A stretch of 64,000 nucleotides of DNA from Asterias rubens (lineage: Eukaryota; Echinodermata; Asteroidea; Forcipulatida; Asteriidae), in the NCBI RefSeq assembly GCF_902459465.1, contig NC_047075.1, positions 13,943,119 to 14,007,118 on the forward strand, read 5' to 3'. A model generated the notes under the pieces. It saw nothing but the letters and a program-made list of their open reading frames with translations. It was not told the origin of the DNA and made no database searches. Shown here piece after piece: positions 53,765-64,000 of this stretch. Each line of letters starts with the position of its first letter. The first letter of the stretch is position 1. Made by a program: the position numbers and the translations under genes.

Positions 53765-55561
53765 TTACTGCTGTGGAATATCTGTGAGTGTTAAATTATT
53801 AACATATGCCTCTGCTGGAAAGTCATTGTTGAGTAGTTTCCTATGACATGTGAAGCATATCCACAAGCATGATCTGCTAGACTTTATCACAGGACAACTT
53901 GGCGGACAATTTTGACAAGTATGGACATAATTTGCAGATAAAAAACTACAGTCTCTGTATTTAGCTTGTTTACATTTCAGAACCTGTTTCCGAAAGAGAA
54001 GTTTCAAACAAACTGCGCAAACATATTCAGGTCCTTGTGAAATTTCTTTCCTGAACATCTTTGTCACATGACTAATACTGACTGTCTTTTCCTTTCTATT
54101 CAAGGCACGCTTGCGATTGTTATTTATCATATTTTCCTTGTAAGCTTTATTTGTGTGATATTTTTGCTTTCCATACTGGATTAAATGTTTCTTGTAAGAA
54201 CAATTTAAGTGATACTTTTTTTTAATACTCTGAATAAGTGCACTTTTGTATAGTTTATTCTGATATTTAGCTTTATTGTATTTGAGTAGACTTTCCCTGA
54301 ATCTAGCATTGTTACTATATTTAGATTTACCCTTATCAATTAAACTCTCTCTATATGTAGCATTGTTGCAATACTTAAATTTGCTCTTATCAATTAAACT
54401 CTCTCTATAACTAACATTGTTGCAATATTTAGATTTGCCTTTATTAATTAAATTCTCTCTATATGTAGCGTTTTTGCAATATTTAGATTTGCCTTTATTA
54501 ATTAAATTCTCTCTATATGTAGCGTTTTTGCAATATTTAGATTTACCCTTATTAATTAAACTCTCTCTATATGTAGCATTGTTACTATATTTAGATTTGC
54601 CCTTATAAATTAAACTCTCTCTATATGTAGCGTTGTTGCAATATTTAGATTTGCCCTTATAAATTAAACTCTCTCTATATGTAGCGTTGTTGCAATATTT
54701 AGATTTGCCCTTATTAATTAAACTCTCTCTATAACTAACATTGTTACTATATTTAGATTTGCCCTTATAAATTAAACTCTCTCTATAACTAACATTGTTG
54801 CAATATTTAGATTTGCCCTTCGTTATTAAGTTTTCTCTATATCTAGCATTGTTTGCATATTTTGATTTTCCATCACTTATCAGCATTTCTCTAAATTGAG
54901 CATTTTCATCGTACTTCTTGTTACTATTGATCTTCACACTGTCTCTGTATGCAGGATTGTCTTGGTACATCTTTTTCTTACTTGCAGCTATTTCATCCTT
55001 GCATTTCTGATATATTGCTTTTACAGAACTGAGTCTTCCAGATTTAACACATGAACTCTCCTGGTAATTGTATTTCACCTTTTGTTTTATAATTTCAGCA
55101 TTTTTATTGTAATAATTCTTATTGTACTTTGCTTTTTTTTGCTTATATTCATCATTACTGTGTTTCATTTTGTATTTTTCTCTAGCTTTTTCCTTCGCCA
55201 ATTTTTGCTTTAACTTCAAATTTACACGCTTCTTCCCTTTCGGTTTCACAGTTTTTGCTGTCATTTTTTTCACAACAGTTTTTGCTGTCACTTTGTTAAC
55301 TACAGTTTTTGGTGTTACTTTGTTTACAACAGTATCCTGACTATCATTATGTTGAAATCCCATGTCTAAATCACACTGCACTGACTGCTTTGAAGATGTT
55401 TTTGGTTTTCCTATCACATCAGATAATTGCAGAGTTATCTCAGCAACTGACAAAACAACATCATAATGAACTCTTCCTCTATGATACAAGTCAATTGCCA
55501 TGCCTACACTTGGACGGTTGTTGTCAAAATAATTTGCTGAAAATCTATACCAATTATTCAC
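53765..55561 (-). pseudogene. Helentron B: basic repeat region and DUF6570-like zinc region
   Basis: 598 codons. OTU exit strands (NNWYRFSANYFDNNRPSVGM) are followed by a Lys-rich stretch and about a dozen 20-residue repeats ([16 protein letters not shown]), in frame throughout. Then come the Cys-pair zinc region ([29 protein letters not shown]). One Arg-Arg pair present in copy A's zinc region (HTCRRNCPP) is missing here (HTCQNCPP). It ends at a TAA in place of Leu. Confidence 0.8.
54270..54870 (-). repeat. Coding minisatellite, about 60 bp, copy B
   Basis: About ten to twelve imperfect 60-bp units keep frame. Some neighbouring units are nearly identical (for example two reading KCKNATYRENLI-like), showing recent unequal exchange. 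Copy A has about half as many. Confidence 0.8.
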
Positions 55562-56082
55562 GTCATCAAATGTACATATATGTCAACTTGCAACATATCA
55601 ACCATTGCCAATATTTCAAGCTCTGTTGCCCATGATCCACCATCATACATCCTTTGTGTCATTACATAGTCTTCCAGGCTAACAAATCCATCTCTCAAAA
55701 CACATTGAAATTTACCTTGGTTAGTCAACAAGTGATCAACAGTAGCAACCCTCAACTTCATATGACTGTTTTCAGATCCCGATAGAGCATAAGAAATCGC
55801 TCGGAAAAAACAATTCCCATCACCTCTAATCTTCTCCACATGATTAGGCTTCCCAATTACTGCACATTCTTCAGAGACAAAAAAAGACTTCAAATGTGAT
55901 TTTTCAATTTCAAACTTATCACACAAACTTTGTCGAACCTCAAATGTCAGTGGAGAAAATGTCATTACATTTGGTCGAGATTGGCCAATAATTTCAATAT
56001 CAAGACTTTCAGAACCCATGCCAGTATCTGCATGTAGCACATCACCTTGTATATAATGACTGTTCAAATTGTTATAATTCAC
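55558..56082 (-). pseudogene. Helentron B: OTU domain
   Basis: 174 codons containing IRGDGNCFFRAISYALSGSE (catalytic Asp-x-x-Cys region) and YDGGSWATELEILAMVDMLQ, characteristic of OTU. It is separated from the upstream part by a TGA near 56124 in place of Gly, and from the downstream part by the frameshift also present in copy A. Confidence 0.85.
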
Positions 56083-56124
56083 ACTACCATTATCAGAATC
56101 GTTACTCCCATCGTCTACACTATT

Positions 56125-56352
56125 TCAATATCCACAAGTAGAAGAGCTTTGTGATTGGTCATCATCCTCAAGAGTCAAATCCACTACATCATCTTGCAAC
56201 ATATCTGTACTACGGTCCTTACAATCATCAACTACACTATCAGTACAAGTTAGGTTGGCTTGCATATGTTCCTGTTTACCTTTAAGAGCATTGTCACTTA
56301 TGCAAAGATTAACACCAGTTATTTCAAACTGTTCAGTTACAGATAGATTCAT
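56125..56352 (-). pseudogene. Helentron B: acidic linker between protease-like domains
   Basis: 75 codons, between the LINE and the OTU segment. It corresponds to the acidic linker in copy A (VVDLTLEDDDQSQSSSTCGY). It ends at a nonsense change. Confidence 0.75.
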
Positions 56353-56390
56353 TGATTGAGCTAAATTGAGACAATACCTGTAAACACCTT

Positions 56391-58940
56391 AATAATAATA
56401 ATAATAATAAGACTTGTAATGCGCACATATCCACCCTGCTGGGTGTTCAAGGCGCAGTAAAACCAAAACAAAAACAAAAACAAAACACAAAGAAAAACAG
56501 ACACAACAAAATTAGTCATTGAAAACCTGTGACATAAGATAAGTTTTGAGAAGAGACTTGAATTTTGCGGTACAAACACAAGATCGAAGATTAAGTGGTA
56601 GAGAGTTCCAGATGCGTGGCGCGGCTGAAGAAAAAGACCTGTCACCCCATGAGTGTCGAGACTTGGGTTCAATGAGGAGAAGCATGGAACTTGATCGAAG
56701 ATTCCTTGATGGAGTGTAAACTTGAAGCAGTTCAGAAATATAGTGGGGAGCCTTGCCATTTAGAGCTTTGTGGACAATGAGCATCAGCTTGAAGATGATT
56801 CGTTGAGAGATAGGGAGCCAGTGTAGTTGTTTCAGAATGGGGGTGATAGAACAGGATTTTCTAGACAGTGTCACAATGCGGGCAGCAGTATTTTGGAGCC
56901 GTTGAAGTCGGGAAATCTGGTTGTTAGGTAGACTGTATAGAAGAGCATTGCCGTTGTCAAGACGAGAAGTAACAAATGCGTGAATGACCTTTTCAGTGGC
57001 ACTTTTATCCAAGTACTTGCGAATCTTACCTATATTCCTGATGTGATATGATGATAAACGAACAATATTGTTGATGTGTGGCTGAAGTGTCATCGATGAA
57101 TCAAAAATAACCCCCAAGTTCCGAGCTTTTAGCGAGGGAGCTATCCGAGCATCACCGATGGAGATGTATGGCACTGAAACCTTAGTTAACTGTTGACGTG
57201 ACCCAAATAAAAGGAACTCTGTCTTATCATCATTTAACTTCAGGAAGTTTTGTTGTGTCCAACGTCGAATCTCTTGGATGCATTTCTCAAGTCTTGCAAT
57301 AGATGCATTGGCGTTTTCTTGAGAAGATTTAAACGTGATGTATAGCTGAGTGTCGTCTGCGTACACATGGTAATTCAGGTAAAATTTGAGGATGATGTCA
57401 CGAATCGGTAAAGTGTACAGCGTAAACCACTGCGGGCCGAGTACCGACCCCTGTGGCACAGAGTAGTTCAAAACAACAGGGTCGGATATCGCAGTGCCAA
57501 TACATACATGCTGAGTTCTATTGTGGAGATACGATTTGCACCATGCTAGGGCTGTGTCCTCTATGCCAAGGTGATTCTGGAGCCGAGAGAGAAGGATGTT
57601 ATGATCAACAGTGTCAAAAGCAGCACTCAGGTCTAGCAGGACTAGTGCTGTAAGGTTACCATTGTCCATAGAAGAGAGAATATCGTTGCTCACACGGACT
57701 AGTGCAGCCTCGGTCCCATGGAAAGGCTTGTATGCTGACTGGAACACGTCGGACAGGTTGAAAGTATGAATGTGATCAGAAATACGTGATGACACTACTC
57801 GTTCGATGACTTTTCCCAAGATATTTTAAGTTTGCAACCGGTCTGTAGTTTTTAAATATCTCCTTGTCCAGGTTTGGTTTCTTGATGAGCGGCCTGATGT
57901 AGGAAACTTTGAGGCTATCGGGGAAACAACCGGAACTGAGAGATTCGTTTACAAGCTTAGTGATGTAGGGTACAAATATATCAATGTTTTGCTTTATCAT
58001 GGATGTTGATACTGGATCCAGCTCACAGGATTTTGAAGGAGATTTCATAATAACCCTTTGAATCTCAGCAACAGTGGCAGGCTCAAACACAGATAGTCTA
58101 CACTCTGGTTGAAGATGTGGCAATGTCTGCGGCACGTTGTAAGGGACTGATGAAAATGATGAGCGGATGTCTGAAATCTTGGTGACAAAGAATTTCTGGA
58201 ACTCGTTTGCTAAGTCCTGGTTATTGTAGGTGGATGGAAGGACAGGGGTTTTGGGTTTGAGCAACAACTTACCAATTATCTTGAAGAGCTTCTTTTGATC
58301 TCCTGAGGATTCTTGTACTTGAGATGCATAATGGATGATCTTTGCCTGGTTGATCAAATTCCTAACTACTTTACATTGGTTGCGATATTCTTGTCGTTGT
58401 GTTGCCAATTTGCCATTTTTCCGCCACTTCCGCTCCAGTTGACGACAGATCTTTCTCGCTGTACGAATATCATCATTGAACCAGGAGACTTCAGTTCGGA
58501 CCTTGACTGATCTCGTTTTCCAAGGTGCGTATTTATCCAAGATGTCACTGACGGTACTCTCATATTGGCTGACATAGGAATCCAAGCAGTCATGATCAAC
58601 TTCTAGATTTGCTAAATGAGTGCCTATGTCGTGGAACACTTCGGGAGAATTCACATGTTTCCATTGTCGGCTCTTTATAGTGACGGTTGGGACTTTGGGC
58701 TTGCACAGACTCAAGTTACACATGACTGCATAATGGTCAGATAATCCAGGTAGAATAATAAAGTTTGAGGCAATTGGTGGGGAGATTTCACGAGTTATGA
58801 CAAGATCCAAGCAATGACCGAGACGATGAGTTGGCTCCTTGATATGCTGGGTAAGACCAAAAGCTTGAAGTAGATGCTTAAACTGGTTTGCATTGGTGTT
58901 GTGGACGTCATCAACATGAATGTTAAAGTCGCCGGTGATA
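56391..58940 (-). mobile_element. CR1/L2-group LINE, 5'-truncated, in Helentron B
   Basis: The insert interrupts the C76-like domain. Its 3' end is on the left, with a tail of TTATTATT triplets after GCGCATTACAAGTC. Compared with copy A (ACCTTGCCATGAAAC at 34441-34455) the site has lost GCC, and no target duplication is visible. The 5' end is truncated within the endonuclease domain. Confidence 0.85.
56512..58940 (-). pseudogene. LINE ORF2: partial endonuclease and reverse transcriptase
   Basis: From 58940 leftward the frame reads the end of an AP-type endonuclease (ITGDFNIHVDD, HCLDLVIT, LPGLSDHYAV). A connecting region and the RT start follow (FKNYRPVANL). A single extra base near 57810 shifts the frame. 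The RT then continues over 435 codons with LVLLDLSAAFDTVDH, QGSVLGP and the catalytic YADDTQLYI, and ends with the thumb and C-terminal region (WLPISQRIIFKLMLIVHKAL). The YADD motif and the overall layout fit the CR1/L2/Rex group; the exact clade is not assigned. Confidence 0.85.
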
Positions 58941-59214
58941 ATGAAACTGCTAGCATCATAATGCTTGTCCCATCTTCAACTTGACTGCCATGGACATTTC
59001 TAGAGTGAGAATCAAACACATGATAAATACCATCTTCAGCAATCACTGCAAAGGTGCTTCCATGAAAACATATAAAACATGCTTGGTATATCTGAATAGT
59101 TTGTTCTACAGCATTTCTAAGTGAAATCATGCCATACTCTCCTAAACTTGGATCATTTTCATTAAGCGTTCCAGTCACAGGTTCCCCATAGTTCATACTG
59201 AAGTTTTTTTTCAT
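58941..59214 (-). pseudogene. Helentron B: N-terminal part of C76-like domain tail
   Basis: This corresponds to copy A residues ending ...EDGIYHVFDSHSRNVHGSQV, including the putative catalytic Asp and His. It is out of frame with the part holding the catalytic Cys because of an extra T near 59207. The LINE truncates it. Confidence 0.75.
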
Positions 59215-60217
59215 ACACGTTTAATTCGGTTGGTAATTCACTAACAAGCAGATACTCATTACTCATGGTTGAACTTCTCTGTAAAAATCCGTACAACTCA
59301 TTACCAGTGTTCAGCACATTGTCCATTTCATCCATTTGCCAATATTTCGAACACTTTGTTCGACTCTTCATAATAGCACTAAGGCTCATTGCCACACACT
59401 GCTTACCACTATTCCTTCCAAATCTAACATCACCTTGATGACAACTGCCTTGCACAACCAATGTTTGATCATTAACTTTATGGCTACTATCCACAGTTGT
59501 ACATTTCATTTTGGCAGGTTTCAACTGGTCATCACATGCATCTTTGAATGACATTTTGTTGCTCTCATTGTTTGTATTTGAATCAGCCTTTCTCTTCAAC
59601 GTGTGTGTAAGAAATACTGTTTTATTTTTGTATCCTTCTCTACGATTCATGGTTTCCTTCTGCTTTACAGATTCCTTCATCCCAACTTTAATAACATCTA
59701 AGTCACATTCAGGTAGTTCTTTTTCATATGTAGTTTTACAAGCATTTCTGCTACTACTCTGTGTCTTTGCTTTTGCAGTCTCATTAATAAACATCGAGGA
59801 TCTAGAACTTTGAGATCTTGTAACCCTTTTGGGCAACACTTCAGACTGTGTTCGGTCATGGGTATCGTCTTTATTATTCAATTTTCCACTTACACTTGGC
59901 TTATAGGGGGAAGTTGGATTTGTTTTTTTCTTTCTTAAGTTATAACCACCAGATTGTTTTCTCAATGACTGCTTTCTACCATTTAGTTCAACATACCTGT
60001 GTTCCACTATCGATGAGCTTTGTATTCTTGTGTCCTTTGCATCCATTTGATCTATAAACCCGTCAGAATAACACTGGTCCATTCCACTGCATGCCAAGTC
60101 AAAAACATTCTCATCTGTAGGTATACCAAAATTATGACATAAAGTGTCACTGTAATTTCCATGTCCACATTTACGGCAAACCCAAGTGAATGTCTTACAA
60201 ATCAAATGTTTCTCCAT
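59162..60217 (-). pseudogene. Helentron B: second half of PHD finger to C76-like Cys
   Basis: 351 codons. It opens within the PHD finger (MEKHLICKTFTWVCRKCGHG), passes a disordered basic stretch, and reaches KQCVAMSLSAI with the putative protease Cys. It ends in a frameshift in a T run. Confidence 0.8.
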
Positions 60218-60229
60218 ATCAAATAAACC

Positions 60230-61942
60230 TTAACAACTAGTGTGAAACCACACACAACATTTATCACATTGCATCTTCCTTGTGCCACATTTATCAATTC
60301 TATCACAAAGCCAACAGATAGATAAATTGCCATGGTCTACAACTTTGACATCCTGAACTTCTTGTTTTTTAGATTCACAAGTCTTTCTCTTCTTACCAGC
60401 TTTTGACCGAATCTTGCCTTTCATTACATTTGTCACTTTTTTGGTTCTCTTGTCTTGATCTGCATGAATTATTTTGTTGATAGTTCTGCTTGTATGACCA
60501 AATATGGTTTTCCTCAACTGTTCATGTGTATGTCTATCCTCCTTTTTTATACGAACTTCTACAGATTTACCATTTTTGCGATAATTATACATCATGCGTT
60601 TTTTGGACTTTTTGGTCACTCTTGTGTGGCTCGGCACTGTGTATCCAATTGTTGGTATCTTTCTATTCTTTCTCAGACGTTTATGGCTCTTCTTACATGA
60701 ACATATTTCAACTACTTTCCTTTTCAATGAACGGGGACACCTCTGCTTCACTGGTACTACAAACAAGACACTCGTCTTACTCATACTTTTTGTATACACA
60801 TGATGGTTACCAACCTTCTCATAAATGCAATGACCTCCACGTCTCTTCATTTGGTACTCATTTGTACTACTTCGTCTCTTATGTTTCTCAGGGCTAGATT
60901 TGTGAATCTCACATGGACTGTTCGTTTTCTGCTTGTTATCACTTCTTTTATGGCTTTTACACTTTTTGCAACATTTCTTTGGCCCTTTTAGCTGAAAATT
61001 GTCCTTATTCTTCTCAAGCATCTCATCGTTTTCAATCTTATCATGATTGCTACTTTCCATCTTACCGTTCTCATGGCTTGCATTCACAGTCTTGTCATTA
61101 TAGCTGTGACTCTTAGGCTTCTCATAACTTTTAATTTTACCGTTCTCATGTCTGCGACTCTCAAGCTTCTCAAGGCTATGACTGTCATCATTCTCATGGC
61201 TGGGATTCTCAGGCTTCTCAATGCTTTCAATGCTGTGATTTTCAGACTTGTCATGGCTTTGACTCTCACCTTTCTCATTGCTGTGACTTTCAGACTTGTC
61301 ATGGCAGTGACCTTCATACTCACAACGACTGTGACTCTCACCTTTATGGCTGTGACTTTCAGTCTTCTCATGGCAGTGACCTTCATACTCATAATGGCTA
61401 AGACTCTCACCATGGATGTGACTTCCAGACTTCTCATCGCTGTTACTTCCAAGCTTCTCATGGTGGACATTTTCCAGCTTCACATCACTTTGTTTCACCT
61501 TCTTATTGCCAAATATGTTGTGCTTCTTATTGCCAAGTAATTTATGCTTCTTATTACCAAGTAATTTATGCTTCTCATTTCCAAGTAATTTATGCTTCTT
61601 ATTGCCAAGTAATTTATGCTTCTTATGCTCTTCATACATATCATTGCTGTCCCTGATAGCTTGCACATCTGCAAGTTTCTCAGGGACGTCCTCAAGCATA
61701 GACACTTGAGTCATGTCAGAGTGAAAGACAGCAGAATTCACAGAAGAAACAGTAAAGTCAGAAAAAAACACACATCTGTCGGAGGAAACCACAGCTCGTC
61801 TATCCCGCTTTCTCTCCCCAGTCAGTGTCAGGAACCGCATAGCACCCTTCTCCCTCTTAGCGACTTGATACTTCGGCATTTTGTCCTGAAAACAAAATAT
61901 AACAAATAACATAAGGTACTGATTATTTGTCCATGACCACAC
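60230..61942 (-). pseudogene. Helentron B: N-terminal head and first half of PHD finger
   Basis: Likely start ATG at 61879 (MPKYQ), just after a TTTTCAG acceptor. The head is unlike copy A: an initial stretch with RDRRAVVSSDRCVFF, then five repeats of HKLLGNKK, then SHSHEKGES-type histidine/serine repeats. From IEKPENPSHENDDSHSLE onward it matches copy A. It ends at TAA (Ser in copy A) inside the PHD finger (MQCDKCCVWFHTSC). Confidence 0.75.
61250..61640 (-). repeat. Coding repeats of the copy B head
   Basis: Five units of about 24 bp encode HKLLGN(K/E)K at 61500-61640. Further on are imperfect repeats encoding YEGHCHEK.ESHSH. They are absent from copy A. Confidence 0.85.
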
Positions 61943-61946
61943 TTTT

Positions 61947-63773
61947 ATTTGCTAATTCTATTTGTGCCATAAAACACTCAATAAGTTCAGCAAATTGATG
62001 ATCAGTATTCAGTATGTTTCATGCAGTTTGTGTACTGTCATGACTTTCACTACATCACACAAATTAAATATTCAAAATCACACACACACTGTTCAACATT
62101 AAGGTTGAACAAAACTATGTACCTTTCAATTATCTAACCCAGTTGGAATATTAGCCACAGCATGTAAAACTTTTATGTTCAGCAATCAATATATTAGCCA
62201 CATAACCCAGCCTACATTATAATATTCATTGGTCACACCATACACATTTTTAATTTCTCCAATTGTTTACAGCAAGTATTACCAGTAATACATTCCATAT
62301 ACAGAACCAATTGTATAATTGTTAACTGTATTGTTGGCAAGTCTCATGACTTGTATTGTAGCGTTGTCCAACGGTTATCATTGAATCCTTCAAATAAGTA
62401 GGAAAAAGACCACCTGGTTAAGCACGCTTTCAATGTAGTGTGTTGAACTTTCACTACAGCCCAAATATACTTATTGACATGTAATGACATCAATATGCTT
62501 GACCAAAGTATTTCCCACTCAAAATGGCATTGCCAACACAATTCTATTTCTGTTCTATTTCTTATTTTAAAGGGTTCATTTCATAACCCTAACTTTTATT
62601 CACTTTGCTAATTAAATATCAAATAAGACTATCTGAGCAAAGTGTATGCAACAAAACTGCGCACTAATGACATCAAAACACCCGGGTGTCAGACATACTT
62701 TACACAACACCTTTGTGCACATGCAATCATCACATCACCTGCCTGACCATATTATGGAATGCATGCATGTAATCATACTACACAAACATACAACATGTGC
62801 GTGTAGGTCGTTGAAATAACATGTTGTTTGAAATTCGCATTATTCGCATACCTTGTTTCTATATTTGGCCTTAGTCAAAGTGCTTTTCCATGACATAACT
62901 GTCCCCTTTACAAATTCTAGCCGGTTTCACACACCCTTTTGATACCAATATCATCCAGCATTAACCTTACAATGCCCTACACTTAGGCTACAACAACCAA
63001 TACTATTACTAATGACTAATCCAGAAATTCAAAAATAGAATTGACATAATGATTCTCCAACCATGCAAGCAACATCAAGATTAGACTATTAGATTGAGTC
63101 CTGAGATTGTATTATGCATGCAATCTTTCATTTATGATCATATTTACACGCATACTGTAAACATTTAGGCCTACAGAGCCCACTTGCTGTGTACAATGTA
63201 GTACTAGTACTACTACCTGACTACTACTAGTACTATTACTATTAAGTACTAGTAACTAAGAGTAAGTGTAATTTTTGTAATTTATAATTATAATTATAAC
63301 GTTGTGATGATGCATACCTCCACATTATACCTATGTTTACTAACATAAAAAAAACTACTTTACACTAACTAACGTATAGTAGTGTTAACACTGCCATGCA
63401 TATGAACTGATCTTAAACACAAGTTTAAAACTGATTGAAAGTTCAAACTTTTCCGTACAAGTAACAACATTTTGTCTATTTCATCTTTCTTTCACACAAA
63501 CAATACTTATGCACAGCGATTTCAAAGAAATGATATGCAATTTTCCTAAAGATATAACACAATCAACGAAAAACTGTTTTTTAAACTCCCAAATTCCTCA
63601 GACCTACTCACTTGTCGTGTCTGCCATGTAAGCTGGATACTGCCCTGCTCTGATGGATAGTTCCCCATCCAATCATATCTAGCAAAATCAACTGTTGAAG
63701 ACTGGATTTACGACCTCTCTTTGTAGGCCGGTACAGCTGAAACAGATATACCGCCCGCTGTTGGTGTAGTTGT
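61947..63773. other. Noncoding flank, no gene recognised
   Basis: AT-rich. A TACTAG/TAGTAC microsatellite lies near 63196-63260. A leader exon for the Helentron may lie here but could not be placed. Confidence 0.4.
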
Positions 63774-63924
63774 GGCCCTTTTCGAATCCACGGCTTCGGT
63801 TCCCGATCCACTTTTCTTGTCTGAAGCCCTGACCGCGAACCATGCGTTAAGTTAAAATATTGAGGGAGCCTAGCTAGCCTGAGCCGATATATTTGGAGCC
63901 GAAGCCGTGAATTCGAAAACGGCC
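63774..63924. mobile_element. 151-bp inverted-repeat MITE
   Basis: The 30-bp arms 63774-63803 and 63895-63924 (GGCC.TTTTCGAAT.CACGG on both, inverted) differ at three positions. No convincing target duplication was found, so the superfamily is unknown. The minus-strand frame crossing it is a shadow. Confidence 0.6.
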
Positions 63925-64000
63925 TAAGTCTGTCATAATGGCCTATTAATAACACATGTTGTTATTTTAAAAAAAAAATTTCAGAAAGTGGTTTAACCGT

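Larger units (their letters stand above)
44205..61946 (-). mobile_element. Helentron (Helitron2) copy B, defective, LINE-interrupted
   Basis: It has the same domain order as copy A. Lesions: TAA near 60230, frameshift near 59207, LINE at 56391-58940, TGA near 56124, shared frameshift near 55560, TAA near 53765 and TAA near 51626. The rest of Rep, helicase and endonuclease is more intact than in copy A: the 903-codon segment at 48902-51613 is continuous. Homology with copy A ends within the head near 61240. Confidence 0.8.

Noticed and set aside
63608..63955. 115-codon minus-strand frame at the right end
   Set aside because: It spans both arms of an inverted-repeat MITE, so it is not likely coding.

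Overview
The window is eukaryotic DNA, about 60% AT and intron-bearing, and is dominated by transposable elements. It looks like an invertebrate genome. A marine deuterostome such as an echinoderm is my best guess, from the mix of a Mag/SURL-type gypsy element, a BEL/Pao fragment, Helentrons (Helitron2), a CR1/L2-group LINE and many ACATGTAC-type words. The sequence alone does not settle the species. No prokaryotic gene layout, rRNA, tRNA or CRISPR array was seen.

Layout. 0.5-1.5 kb: an 80-bp satellite of about 12 units, each carrying two GATAATATTATC palindromes. 2.3-4.85 kb: probable exons of an uncharacterised minus-strand host gene; three of them are phase-compatible. 5.25-5.51 kb: a plus-strand internal exon with a repeated LTE(I/M)ES motif. 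6.59-6.90 kb: a foldback (Mutator-like) element with a 9-bp target duplication. 8.17 kb: a possible first exon. 8.36-13.16 kb: a complete but dead gypsy (Mag-group) LTR retrotransposon on the minus strand, with very short LTRs (167/165 bp). 13.64-15.43 kb: the integrase end of a BEL/Pao pol gene as one open frame of 597 codons.

16.0-61.9 kb is a large direct repeat. Each half has a left array of non-autonomous Helentron-like (HINE-like) units (16.0-19.7 and 40.8-44.1 kb), then several kb of shared noncoding DNA, then a giant minus-strand Helentron coding region (27.1-37.4 and 48.9-61.9 kb). In reading order the Helentron encodes a variable repeat-rich head, a PHD-type zinc finger, a domain resembling herpesvirus tegument (C76) cysteine proteases, an OTU cysteine protease, a 20-residue tandem repeat region, a DUF6570-like zinc region, an HUH/two-tyrosine Rep nuclease, a PIF1-type helicase and an AP-endonuclease-like domain. 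Both copies are broken by stops and frameshifts. Most lesions are private to one copy, but the frameshift between OTU and the next region is shared, as is a substituted endonuclease residue.

The duplicated halves date later insertions. A 2.3-kb hAT-like element with a 6-bp target duplication and a 142-bp palindromic MITE lie only in copy A. A 5'-truncated LINE lies only in copy B. Between the halves (37.4-40.7 kb) are a cluster of degenerate repeats, an element rich in GACACTTCGTAC motifs, and a CpG-rich promoter-like segment with a possible first exon. The right end (62-64 kb) is noncoding except for a 151-bp inverted-repeat MITE.

The points most worth following up are the two predicted cysteine-protease/deubiquitinase domains in one Helentron polyprotein, the different N-terminal heads on nearly identical bodies, and the HINE arrays that carry same-orientation CTCF-like sites next to CRE and E-box palindromes.
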